Origin: Dryas octopetala
Lineage: Eukaryota; Streptophyta; Magnoliopsida; Rosales; Rosaceae
Reading direction: 5' to 3'
NCBI GenBank assembly: GCA_963921425.1
Contig: OY992833.1
Location: 12,999,738-13,063,737, forward strand
Length of the DNA stretch: 64,000 nucleotides
The translations under genes and the position numbers were made by a program. The notes under the pieces were generated by a model that had not been told where the DNA came from, did no database searches, and was given only the letters and a program-made list of their open reading frames with translations. Below, piece by piece: positions 53,818-64,000 of the stretch. Numbering within the stretch: position 1 is the first letter of the stretch; every line of letters starts with the position of its first letter.

Positions 53818-56800
53818 AAACTTGCATGACATACTTCATCGTTGTCAAGCGACCATCAGCCTATAACATTATCCTGGGCAGACCGGCCTTGGTCGACCTC
53901 GACTGCATAGTCCATTACGCCAACCTCCTTATCAAGTATCCAGTGGGCGATGACTGCATCGTCATCCAGGGGGACCAGTATTCGGCTCGATCCTGCTACG
54001 CCACCTCTATCAGGCAGAAGGGTCAGCCGCCAAACTCCTAGGAGCTGGACTTCATCGCTGATTCTGGCAGGTGACCGAGGGCGGAGACGTTCGACTTCAC
54101 GGCCGAGCCGAACTCGGACTCTCGCCTCCTTCTGGCCGAGGCCTGAGAAGAAGTGCCGATCTCTGAGGACACCCTAGATCAGCTCGTCCGAGTAGGAGCC
54201 CAACTCGGCATAGCACAGCGATCGGCCATACTCGGCTTCCTTCGTGCCAATACGGAAGTGTTTGCCTGGTCTTACGATGACATGCCAGGCATATCGTCTG
54301 ACGTGATCACCCATAGGCTAAACATCGGCCCGAGATGCAAACCGGTCTGTCAAAAGAGGAGGTCGTACGATCCAGTCAGATATGCAGCCATAGCTGAAGA
54401 GGTGACCAAGTTGCAAAACAACGGGTTCATCCGAGAGGTCAACTATCCCAATTGACTTGCCAACGTAGTCATGCTGAAGAAGAACAATGGAAAATGGAGG
54501 ATGTGTGTGGACTTCACCGATCTAAACAAGGCATGTCCCAAGGACAGTTTCCCACTACCCAGGATAGATCAGCTTGTCGATGCGACGGCGGGACACAAGC
54601 TCCTCAGCTTCATGGACGCCTATTCTGGGTATAATCAGATGCTCATGCACAAACCTGATCAGGAAAACACATCCTTCATAACCGATCGCAGCATGTACTG
54701 CTACAAAGTCATGCCCTTCGGCCTCAAAAATGCTGGAGCCACCTACCAAAGACTGGTCAACCACATGTTCAGATCTTCCATAGGAAAATCCGTGGAGGTC
54801 TATGTGGACGACATGCTGGTCAAAAGCATAAAGGTGGACGACATGCTGGTCAAAAGCATAAAGGCGGACGACCACGTAAAGGACCTCTCAGACATGTTCG
54901 GAGTCCTGAAGGAGTATCAGATGCGACTGAACCAAGCCAAATGCGTCTTTGGGGTTCGGTCAGGAAAGTTCCTTGGCTACCTGGTCAGCCAACGGGGGAT
55001 CGAGGCCAATCCGGAGAAAATCCAAGCCTTGATTAATATGAAGCCCCCAAAGACACGCAAAGAAATTCAGAGTCTGACTGGAAGAGTCGCCGCCCTGAAC
55101 CGGTTCATCTCAAAATCCACTGACGGGTGCCTCCCTTTCTTCAAAGCTTTGAAGGGAGCAAGGAAAGGCATAGAATGGACCCCCCAATGCGAGCAGACCT
55201 TTCAAGATTTGAAAAGGCACATAGGGGAACCTCCCATTTTATCCAAACCGGAGGAAGGTGAAGAACTCTTTCTCTACCTCTCCGTTTCGGACTCGGCTCT
55301 CAGCTCGGTTCTAGTAAGAGAGGTCGGCGGGGTACAGCATCTGGTCTTTTACACGAGCTAAGCCCTCGCTCTGGTCAGCTCGGCTCGAAAACTAAGGCCC
55401 TACTTCCAGGCTCACTCAATCGTCGTCTTGACTGATCAACCACTCAGGCAAATCCTGGCCAAACCCGAGACTTCAGGTCGGCTCATCAAGTGGTCAATCA
55501 AGCTCGGCGAGTTTGACATTATTTACCGTCCCAGAACGGCCATCAAAGGCCAGACCATGTCAGACTTCATCTGTGAGTCCACCACCACAGCGGAAGATCC
55601 ACCTCGCGCCGACGTTACATCCACTGCATCCAATCCAAACACAAACGGTGGTCATACCCAGGCTGATCTCCTCACCTGGACCCTATACGTGGACAGGTCT
55701 TCCAACGCAATGGGAAGTGGAGCCGGACTTGTTTTGATCTCCCCATAACAAGTCGTGATGGAGTATGCTCTTCGTTTTAGATTTCAAGCATCTAACAATG
55801 AAGCCGAGTATGAGGCACTCAGATTGGCAAAAGAGCTCGGCGCGGCTAAGCTGAACATCTTCAGCGACTCCCAACTCATCGTTAATCAGATATTGGGAGA
55901 ATATGAGACTCGAGAACCTAGCATGACTGCCTACCTCGAGAAAACTCGCTTGCTGCTCAGGAGCTTTCAAGAATACAAACTGTCCCAAATCCCGAGGGCA
56001 GAAAACTGCAGAGCTGATGCCCTGGCACGCTTGGCCTCAGCCACAGATACCGGATCTGCTAGGCACGTCCCAGTTGAAATCCTGGACAGGCCTAGCACCG
56101 CCGAAGTAGGAGCTGCCGTCATGCAGACCGAGGCCGAGCTGAACTGGATGATGCCGATCATCAGCTACTTGGTCTCCGGGATCCTTCCCCCGGAGAGGGA
56201 AAAGGCACGTCTCATCAAGATGAGGTCGGCTCGGTTCAGCATAATCAATGGTCGGCTCTACAAGAGGAGCTTCTCCCTACCCTACTTGCGGTGTGTCACC
56301 CCCCAAGAAGGTCAGGACGTGCTGAGAGAAATCCATGAGGGGATATGCGGAAACCATTCTGGAGGAAGAGCCCTCGCCCACAAGACGAACATACAGGGTT
56401 ACTTTTGGCCTACACTGAACAAGGACGCAAATAATTTGTCTCACGCTTGTATCAAATGCCAGCAGTTTGCTGCGGTCTCCCATCAGCCTCCTCAATTGCT
56501 GACCTCTATATCCAGTCCCTGGCCATTCGCGCAGTGGGGACTCGATCTGATCGGCCCTATGCCGAAGGCGAAAGGGCAAGTCACAATGGCCGTAGTAGCA
56601 GTCGACTACTTCACAAAATGGGCCGAAGCTGAACCCTTAGCCACCACTGCAGCCGAACGGATGGAAACCTTCGTCTGGAAGAACATGATATGCCGGTTCA
56701 GCATGCCTCACACTATCATCGCGGACAATGGCAAGCAATTCGATTGTAAGAAGTTCAGAAGTTTTTGTTCACATTTGAACATCAACTTGCGCTTTGCCGC

Positions 56801-57368
56801 CCCTTACCATCCACAATCAAACGGACAAGTCGAGGCCATCAACAAGATCATCAAGAAGACCTTGAAGTCCAAGCTTGATAATGCTAAAGGGAATTAGCCT
56901 GAACTCTTGCCAGATGTGTTATGGTCCTACCGAACTTCCTATCGCAACTCCACGAAGGAAAGACCTTATGCATTGGCGTTCGGAACCGATGTTGTTCCGG
57001 TCGAAATTTGGACTCCTTCATTCCAGACCGGCACATATAACCCAGAGACCAATGACACCGAACTTCGGCTCGGCCTAGACATGATCGAGGAGCGGCGAAC
57101 CGACGCTAATCTCTGCCGAGCCGCCTACCAACAGAGGGTAGCCAAATACTACAACCAAAGGGTCAAACCCAGAAACTTCGGATTGGGTAGTCTCATCATG
57201 AAGAAGAACCCTCTCGCCATCAAGGAGAGCTCGTTCGATCCAAACTGGACCGGACCCTACAGAATCACAGGCATAGTCAAGTCTGGCACTTACAACTTGG
57301 CCACTCTGGCTGGGAAGTCTCTCAAGCATAGCTGGAATGCTGAACACTTGAAGACTTATTACCAGTAA
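53818..57368 (+). pseudogene. Element 2 pol, broken
   Basis: Same domain order as element 1. Blocks are readable at 53418-54041 (protease), 54471-55361 (RT and first RNase H), 55428-55748 and 55755-56897 (second RNase H, integrase) and 56907-57368 (integrase C-terminus). Stops at 54039, 54072, 54144, 54453, 55359, 55746 and 56895 interrupt it. Most correspond to Trp, Gln or Arg codons in element 1 and fit C-to-T/G-to-A decay. A 30-bp in-frame duplication (54804-54833, 54834-54863) doubles the segment VDDMLVKSIK at the RT active site. About 13 codons are missing after the FYTS motif and four (IAGL) in the second RNase H. The TAG at 56895-56897 is the one shared with element 1. Confidence 0.88.
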
Positions 57369-57544
57369 AATGTAGTTAGGATCGGGAACTGTCCGACCTA
57401 ACATTTGTTCCAATCAATGAAAGGGTGAACACATTTTTGACTCATCTTCTGCTCATTTTTTGAAGCAAACACTGGGGACTCTACTCCTATACACTTCCAA
57501 CAAAGAGGAAAGATCTAAGTGTTTCCTTCGAAAAAATAATAAAC

Positions 57545-57757
57545 CCATATGCCGAGCTGAAGCGCCATTTTTCGGCCCGATGCTTGGTATATTACAGACT
57601 CATCAGGTCTATAAACTCATGTGTCGAGCTGGCGCGCCATTTTCGGCCCGATGCTCGGCATATTACAGACTCATCAGGTCTATAAACTCATGTGCCGTGC
57701 TAGCGCGCCACTTTCGGCCCGACGCTCGACATAGTACAGACTTATCAGGTCTATAAA
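57545..57757 (-). repeat. 71-bp tandem repeat array, three units
   Basis: Same unit as in element 1, inverted here with the element. The tctataaa marks at 57608, 57679 and 57750 are exactly 71 bp apart. Two of the three units keep the hairpin with ctgatga loop; the third has ctgataa. Confidence 0.93.
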
Positions 57758-58288
57758 AATCTCTGTCCGAGCCGAAGTGACTTCCTACAGTCCTAACGTT
57801 CAACAGGATATTTCTAAAAGAAAAATATACCCTCAAACCCAAACTTTCATCGAGCATGCCGAGCCGATCTAAAAGAAGTTTGAATATTTTTCTCAAAAAC
57901 AAAATTCATATTATTTCAATGGGTATGTCAAGCTCATCTGGGATCATTAGGGTTTTCAAATTCCTACTTATCTTCATCATGCTTATCAGGCCGATCCGAA
58001 GACAAGTTGTAATTTATCATTACAGTTTATTCCATTGCGATCGTCAAGTCGAACCGATCGCAAATTGCCTTTGTTTTTATCATGATTGTTACTTTTATCT
58101 TTTTCTTATCCATTTTTTAGCTTGTTATGGTTTTGGTCTCGTTCCCGAACTGAACTAACAACAACTTGGAATGGAAGAAAACACCAAAATAACATAATGA
58201 TTCGAAAACATAATTAAATTGTTTGAAGGCACACCAAACCCGAGCCACACATCGGCTCGGGAATAGAAAAAACATAAAAAACAATTGA

Positions 58289-60662
58289 TCATGCAGATCG
58301 CTCAGCATGTCCCTCCAGGATCGGCTCGGTCGACTCCTCGGGCGTCTCTTCACCGAGCTGCACCACTTCAACCCCCCCGATCTGCATCTCAGCGTTGGGA
58401 TCGGATTCAGGGACTGGGGGAATCCGGTTCGGCTCGAATTCGGGCAACGGGGGATCCTCCAGGGTCGGCTCAGCCACGGACGCTGCCACCTCGGCCGGAG
58501 CTTCACGATCGGGAGGAGGAAGCTCTTCCTGTTGACTCTCCTGGGCATCCTCCTCGCCGTCCGACTCGCCAAGAAATGACACATCCCAGTCCGGCCTCTT
58601 CGACCGGATCTCCCTCAGAAGCTCCTGGTACCTCTCAAATTGGGCGTCAGCAAGTGCCTAGACGCTCGGGAGCCCAGCTTGACGCCGAGACTCAAAAGCT
58701 CTCTGCTCGGCAGCCACGATGTCCTGCTGGAGCTTGTTAACGAACTGGCCCAGGCTGGCCACCTTCTGCTCAAACTCCAGGAGCTCCTTCCCGAGCCGAG
58801 CCACCTTCACCTCCCGCTCGGCCAATTTGGTCCTCAGACCGGTGGACCGATCGCGCTCCGCCTTGACCAGCTGCTCGGCCTCAGCTAGCTTTTCCCTCAG
58901 CTCGCCGTTCCTCTCCCGAAGCCTCCTCATCTTCGCCTCGGCGTCGACGGCGGCCTGGGCTGCTTCAAATTGCCTGAAGGCGAGCTGCAAAACAAAAAGA
59001 AATCGTTAGTCCGAGCCGAACGGAAAAAGCATAAAAACCGAGGTCAAAGATACTTACCACCATGGCTTGGCGGGAGGCGTTCAGGGCCTTGCTGCTGAAG
59101 CTCGGCGTCTCCTGATCGGCCCAGAGTCCCTCCACGATCTTCAGCGTCACCACGCGCTTAAAGCCTGTGACGAACGGCTCGATGGAGGGGTCCACCTCCA
59201 CCGTCTTCATGGAGGCCGAGCCAGACACCTCGGCATCGGCACCACTGGGATCGGCCCGTACCCTCTTCTCCGCGCGGGCCTCAATCTAGATGCCCTTTCT
59301 CTTCTCTCCATGCCGAGTTGACCTCGGCACAGAGGGCCCAGGTTGGGCTGCCGCCGCGGCGGGCACTGGGATCGGCTCGGCGGGAGCCTGACCTGCAGCC
59401 TTCCTTTGGGCACTCCTCTCCGCCCTCCTTCTCAGCCGGGCCTCCAGATCGGCGGGATTCATCCCTTTCTCAGACCTCGGGTTCCACCTAGGTACAAATC
59501 AAGAAATCCCACTCGACCTGATATGGGTCTCCCCGAGCAGGAACTTCGTGGACAGATATTCCGATGGCGAGTCCCTTATGGCGGCGATCTGATCCCTAAG
59601 CTCGCCCCGAAGCTTGTACTTGCCCCAGCTAACTGCAAAAATGAAACAGAAAGAGTTAGCTTAAAAAAAAAATATATACACATATATATACACAAGTCTC
59701 TTTCGGATCGGCTCTCCTAGATATCCAATGCCCACCTGGAATCCTAAAGGCTCTGGGGACCCGGGCTGGAGGAGGACTATTCGGATCGGTGAACTCCCAA
59801 TCCCCAGAAACGAAGAAGTATCTTCTCTTCCAAGTCTTCTGAGAAGAGGGATTCCCAATGAACAACGGCCCCGAGTAGGCCTGGAGGTTGTAGAAACCGA
59901 GCTCGGTCTTCTGCTTCGACCTCAGCGCATAAGAGTAGAACAAAATATCCTTGTCTGGCACACACTTGTGCACCTTGTGCCACAAGATATGCATAGACAG
60001 GATGATCCTGTATACATTAGGATTAAGTTGGTGCGGCGCTGCGTCGATCATGGCCAGCCAGTCCTACAGGAAGGGGTGCAGGGGGAGCCGAACTCCATTC
60101 TCGAACATCTCGGGGTACATAGTCACCAATCCTTTGGGGGGTCGGCTCGGCTTCTCTCCCTCGGTCGGTAGCCTGGTTAGCACGGACTCAGGGATTGCAT
60201 ACCGAACCCTCAGATCCTTGAGATGAAACTCGGTCATCTCATTGGGAATCTGGTCGGCTTTCCACGCCAACTCCTCATAGAAGTCTGGGTCGATCGGACT
60301 TCTCATGACTTGCCGAGCCGAGGTCGACGCCTCGTGACCCCTGTCCCGTTCCTCCGAGCCCGAGATGAGCCTCCTCGGAACACTTGTGCTCGGCTCGACG
60401 TCTACATCCTCCTCTTCGTCGCCCTCTTCATCCTCTCTTTGTTCCCAATCGGAACTCAAAAACTGGGGGTTCTCCTCATTCCCCCGAGGTCGGCGCACCT
60501 CGCCAGGTTACGATCTAAGGCCGAGATGACCTCATCCAGCTCTTCGGACAGACTATCCTAGTCTGCCTCACCCCCTGGTGGGCTTCGGCTCAGCTCAGCA
60601 TCGCTGTCTCCCTCAAAAGCACCCCCCGAGCCGAGCAGACCACTTGAGTCGGTACTAGACAT
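58289..60662 (-). pseudogene. Element 2 antisense aORF, broken
   Basis: Homologous to 10566-12954 of element 1, with the same three-exon structure: 60662-59736, 59632-59058 and 58984-58289, introns GT-AG at the same places. The putative gypsy-type domain (MYPEMFENGVRLPLHPFL, NPNVYRIILSMHILWHK), basic region and coiled coil (VARLGKELLEFEQKVASLGQ) are all readable. Stops replace Trp near 60557 and Gln near 60065 and 58659, and one lies in the basic linker near 59287. It ends with the same AERSA-stop. Its TATA box survives at 60986-60993. Not functional as read. Confidence 0.85.
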
Positions 60663-60985
60663 CACAAACACTTTCTTTTTTTCTCTCTTACCTTTTTGGA
60701 TTGAAAAATGCCTTTTTCAAGAACACTCAAGAACACACACCCAGAAACCTGAAAATACAAAAACTCAGAAAATGAGGAGAATCACTTACTGGTTTTCCTC
60801 CGGCCAAAATCTCCACCCATCACACACTCGGGACAACCTCGCCTACGGCTGTGCTCGGTCGGAACTGTGACCGGACCACTGCACGGACGACAAAGAGAGA
60901 GGAAGATTCGCGGTGGAGAGAGAACATTTTTGGTGAGAGAGATAGTCTGTTTTTGGAAATGAGAGGGAAGAGAGAGAAAGAGGCC

Positions 60986-60993
60986 CTTTTATA
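60986..60993 (-). promoter_or_regulatory. TATA box of the element 2 aORF
   Basis: tataaaag on the minus strand, in the context gagtataaaagggcc, about 320 bp upstream of the aORF start; the counterpart of 10226-10233. Confidence 0.65.
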
Positions 60994-61282
60994 CTCCCAT
61001 GCAAACTGATCCTGACCCTCCAAAAGTGGCGCTTCAGATCCCAGATCATGCCACCTGTCAATATTCAAAATACCCATAAATGAGATGACCCTTACGTTCC
61101 CCCATGCAGACACCAAACGTCCCTTCACCTGTCCCCGAGATATTTTAGCCAAACACAAGTCACCACTCGTTCGGATCCTCGGGAACATAGACCTATCCAG
61201 TTCGGCTCGGATCAGGCAACATATCATCTTTAGGAAGGCCACCACCCTTCAACTTCCAATCCACCACTGTCCGCTCGGATCG

Positions 61283-61298
61283 GAAGCTGGGGGACTCC
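61283..61298 (+). other. Element 2 polypurine tract
   Basis: gaagctgggggactcc directly before the 3' LTR, identical to the element 1 tract. Confidence 0.8.
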
Positions 61299-62352
61299 TG
61301 TTTATGGATAAACCCACACCGATCCAATAGCCAATCATGGCTGGACACGTGGCCGGTCAAATCTATCTTCAGTGTTTGACTTCTTAGTGGTCAAACTTTG
61401 ACCTCCACATCATCACGCAGCTCGGCATTTCCTCTGTCAGCTCAGATTGGATCACCATGGCAAGCCCTTCGTGCCCGGTCCGACCCGAACCGATGATCTT
61501 CCAGAGGATTGAGTGTTCATCTTTCCTTGGTCGTCCCGGTTCGGCTCGGCTCGGAGCCGAGGGAACATCCTTTTCGGTTCTAGCGCCAACCAGCTACGAC
61601 TCGGAAGGATCACTATCTACTGGATCGGCTCGGTTAGGAACTCCATGTCTGATCCGATCACATATAGGCTTCATGTATACACATAAGGACATGTGTTCGG
61701 GTGGGCTCGGCTTCCCGCCGCCATTCCAAGGAAGATCACGTTGAGACGAACCGCCACACTTAAATGCACCTGACAAGATCTTCTGACAAATAGGACTTCC
61801 CAGCTCACATTCATGACTACTGAGACAGTTCACCTGAATCTTCCATACTTGCATTCAATGCAGCATTGAATGTGGAGGAGGTGGGTAGTTGTGCATGCCA
61901 CTGTTCACGACCGAACACGTGGATCTTTCTCAACCAGCCAACCACATGCAGGTAACTTACTCATCACAATTTCCTTTGCCTATATATACCAACTTATATG
62001 CACAAAATCAAGGATCTAGCTACCAATCCTTCACCAGACAAACACGTACACAAAACTTTCACTCACCCAAGAGCATACCCAGCTTGCTGAGAATAAACCC
62101 AGAACATTTACCTTGTTCTTCCCATTCTCTCAAGTTCATCCTTTGTTCTTCCTCACTCATATTCAAATATCATAAAACACACATCACTGACTTCATCATC
62201 GGAGCGTGTTAGGCTGGTACCACACCGGTCCATCTCCTTTGATCTTGTTTCTCATACAGGAAGATCTCACGTCATCATCCAGCGAGGCTTCGGATCAGCC
62301 AAATCATCATTTCTAAGTTGTTGCATCTATCTTACGGAAATTTGCATCAACA
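61299..62352 (+). repeat. Element 2, 3' LTR
   Basis: 1054 bp, partner of 49632-50685, followed by the TSD copy tatgg (62353-62357). Confidence 0.95.
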
Positions 62353-62403
62353 TATGGTTTACTTGACTTTGATGGTTCAGTGACTGATTGGTCTTTGATT
62401 ATT

Positions 62404-63319
62404 GGCCAAATTGCATCCACGCCGTCCAGATTACGAGGGTTGTGCGCAAATGCCGTTCAGAAAAAAATGGTGACAATTTGCCATCTAATTTTTCAAAATG
62501 GAGCAAATTTGTCATCTGCCGTCAAATTTTCTGTTAAATCAAAATATTCTGTTAAATCAAGAATTTTAAATAATTTTTTTATGTAAATATAATTAAAAAT
62601 ACAAAAAATCAAAATCAAAATTACTATTGTTAAAAACTTTGAATTAAGAAAAAAAAAACTCAGTTCTTCCCTTCTCCCCCCTGCGGCACCCCTCTCCCGC
62701 CCAACCCAGGCTACCCAGCCCTCTCCCGACGCCCCCTCACCCCGCAAACCCCCCCCCCCCAGCGCTCCCTCTCCCCGCAACACCCCCCGGCGTCTCCTCT
62801 CCTTGCAACACCCCTCCGGTGCTCCCTCTCCCACACACACACCCCCGCACCACCCACCCAGCCACCGCCCTCCTCTTCTCTCTCTCCCTCTCCTTCCCTC
62901 TTCCCCTCTATCCTTCTCTTTCCGCCACCCACCCAGCCACCAGCCTCGGAGTTAGCCACTCCGATCGGGCAGAGAGGGAAAGGGAGACAAAGGGAAGAGG
63001 GCAGAGAGAGAGAGAGAGGTCAAGAAGGGAGGAAGGGCCGGAAGTTGTGCCGTTGGTGGTGGAGCCAGCGACTGGGTGGGTGGGAATCTGTTTTTGCAAA
63101 AAAAAAAAAGTAAACTATTATATTTATATATTTATTAAATATTTTATAGGATGAATTGACTAAAATACCCTTTATTTTAACTGGTGAATGGATGAAATTG
63201 ACTGGAGATGACAAATTTGCTCCGTTTTGAAAAATTGAATGAAAAATTGTTACAATTTTTTTTCTAGACGGCATTTGCACACAACCTCAAAGTCTGGATG
63301 GTATTTGTGCAATTCGGCC
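62404..63319. mobile_element. Mutator-like MITE next to element 2
   Basis: The left end ggccaaattgcatccacgcc is inverted at the right end (ggatggtatttgtgcaattc, ggcc), with more than 110 bp of inverted similarity (gcaaatgccgt, ttttcaaaa.ggagcaaatt). Identical 9-bp flanks ttgattatt lie at 62395-62403 and 63320-63328. The interior has CT-rich and GA-rich halves. The ends are related to those of the 3185-3713 element. Confidence 0.88.
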
Positions 63320-63328
63320 TTGATTATT

Positions 63329-63672
63329 TATATGTGATGAATGCATATGAGAACCTCGTGCACCACCTGTTTGATGAAATGGGGTTGAGAATCTCTTAAT
63401 CTGTAATCTTTTCTTATGCTTATTTGAACTAAACTTTCGTTAATTTTAGTTGAATTCTTGGGTTTCATCAACGAAATACAAATAACTTAATCTGTTATAT
63501 TTTAATTAATTTGGCTTATGCAGGAGCAAAAGCTCTATATGATTAGCACCAAGAACGTGCCTGTATTTCCAATGAAATTAGGTGGCCACTAAATTTGATT
63601 CAAAAGCTTATATTTTGATCACATTTACATTGATTGCTGTTTTATGAAACTAGTGTCAACCATGTAATATTT
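63329..63672. other. Spacer with a short exon-like frame
   Basis: AT-rich. A 20-codon frame (MNAYENLVHHLFDEMGLRIS, then stop) starts at about 63338. I do not recognise it and cannot call it a gene. Confidence 0.35.
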
Positions 63673-63882
63673 TGGATGTTGTGCAAAGAAACAAATTCAT
63701 CATTAGCATCCAATTAACAAATGGAATTAATTAGTTTATATTTACTAACTTGTTTCGACACAAAAATGCATGGATGTTGTGCAAAGAAACAAATTCATCA
63801 TTAGCAGCCAATTAACAATGGAATTAAGTAATGTTCATACTTGGAAGTTTATATTTACTAACTTGTTTCAACACAAAAATGC
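63673..63882. repeat. Direct tandem duplication, unit about 98-112 bp
   Basis: tggatgttgtgcaaagaaac starts at 63673 and 63771. Both copies continue through ttcatcattagcа-type text and tttatatttactaacttgttt to cacaaaaatgc. The second copy has a small insertion (gtaatgttcatacttggaag). The last 118 bases of the window are spacer. Confidence 0.9.
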
Positions 63883-64000
63883 TCGGCCACATGGAGGGCC
63901 GAGGGTCTAGTCAAAACATGCCTCGCCGTGTATGAGGTGACACTATTCGGCTTTATGAAGTGGAATAGAAAATTGAGGGAATGAAAAATTTAATAAAATA

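Larger units (their letters stand above)
49632..62352 (+). mobile_element. Element 2: full-length, decayed Tat-lineage Ty3/gypsy retrotransposon
   Basis: 12,721 bp with 1054-bp LTRs (TG...CA) and exact 5-bp target duplication tatgg (49627-49631 and 62353-62357). Order: 5' LTR, primer site, gag, protease, RT, two RNases H, integrase, 71-bp repeats, antisense aORF, polypurine tract (61283-61298), 3' LTR. It is the same family as element 1 but clearly diverged. By eye the LTRs differ at about 32 of 1054 sites (3 percent), mostly transitions, so it is several times older. The coding region has many stops, a tandem triplication in gag, and small deletions. Confidence 0.95.

Noticed and set aside
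1..64000. CRISPR arrays, bacterial operons, tRNA or rRNA genes.
   Set aside because: No regular direct repeats with unique spacers, no cloverleaf or rRNA core text was noticed; all gene features are eukaryotic. The tRNA-like cca end at 19999-20016 is the retrotransposon primer site.

Overview
The window is nuclear DNA of a flowering plant, almost certainly a eudicot: AT-rich spacers, GT-AG introns, plant-type genes (a WW-less PIN1-type parvulin, MSRA5, a receptor-like protein, a PLS-class PPR protein) and plant transposons of many classes. I cannot fix the species from sequence alone. About half of the window is transposon; no rRNA, tRNA, CRISPR or organellar block was seen.

Host genes: (1) 4312-6065 (+), MSRA5-type methionine sulfoxide reductase A in four coding exons, with Ser where the catalytic Cys is expected. 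(2) 31037-32346 (+), a PIN1-type parvulin in two coding exons with a 5'UTR exon at about 29886-30085; a decayed copy of that 5' region lies at 590-1130. (3) 33947-36742 (-), an intronless receptor-like protein with leucine-rich repeats. (4) 42698-45214 (+), an intronless PPR protein of the PLS/E type.

Large elements: two full-length Ty3/gypsy Tat-lineage LTR retrotransposons in opposite orientation. Element 1 (8860-21084, minus, TSD tagaa) has 1065-bp LTRs differing at 4 sites by eye, so it is young. Element 2 (49632-62352, plus, TSD tatgg) has 1054-bp LTRs differing at about 32 sites and is heavily mutated. Each has gag-protease-RT-RNase H-second (archaeal-type) RNase H-integrase on one strand. 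On the opposite strand, between pol and the 3' LTR, each has an additional ORF (aORF) with its own TATA box and two introns. A 71-bp tandem repeat sits between the converging pol and aORF 3' ends. Element 1 keeps the aORF open (737 aa) but has a frameshift in protease and two stops in integrase. One of these stops (TAG) is shared with element 2.

Small DNA transposons fill the spacers. Eight non-autonomous elements, plus one nested inside another, end in 9-bp target duplications typical of Mutator-like elements: 3185-3713, 7067-7625, 22168-24055 (with 22213-23470 nested in it), 25546-27544, 39906-40859, 40904-41272, 42017-42319 and 62404-63319. There is also a hAT element (37050-39006, 8-bp TSD) carrying a giant foldback insertion, a CACTA element (45643-49040, 3-bp TSD), a Tourist/PIF-like MITE (39642-41319, TSD taa) split by two Mutator-like insertions, and a 5'-truncated LINE (about 1861-2440). 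The 25546-27544 element appears to carry a fragment of a SEC31-like gene.

The genes do not form a pathway; this is a gene-sparse interval shaped by repeated insertions. The most notable points are the conserved antisense aORF, the shared integrase stop, the conserved 71-bp repeats, the nested elements and the duplicated PIN1 5' region.
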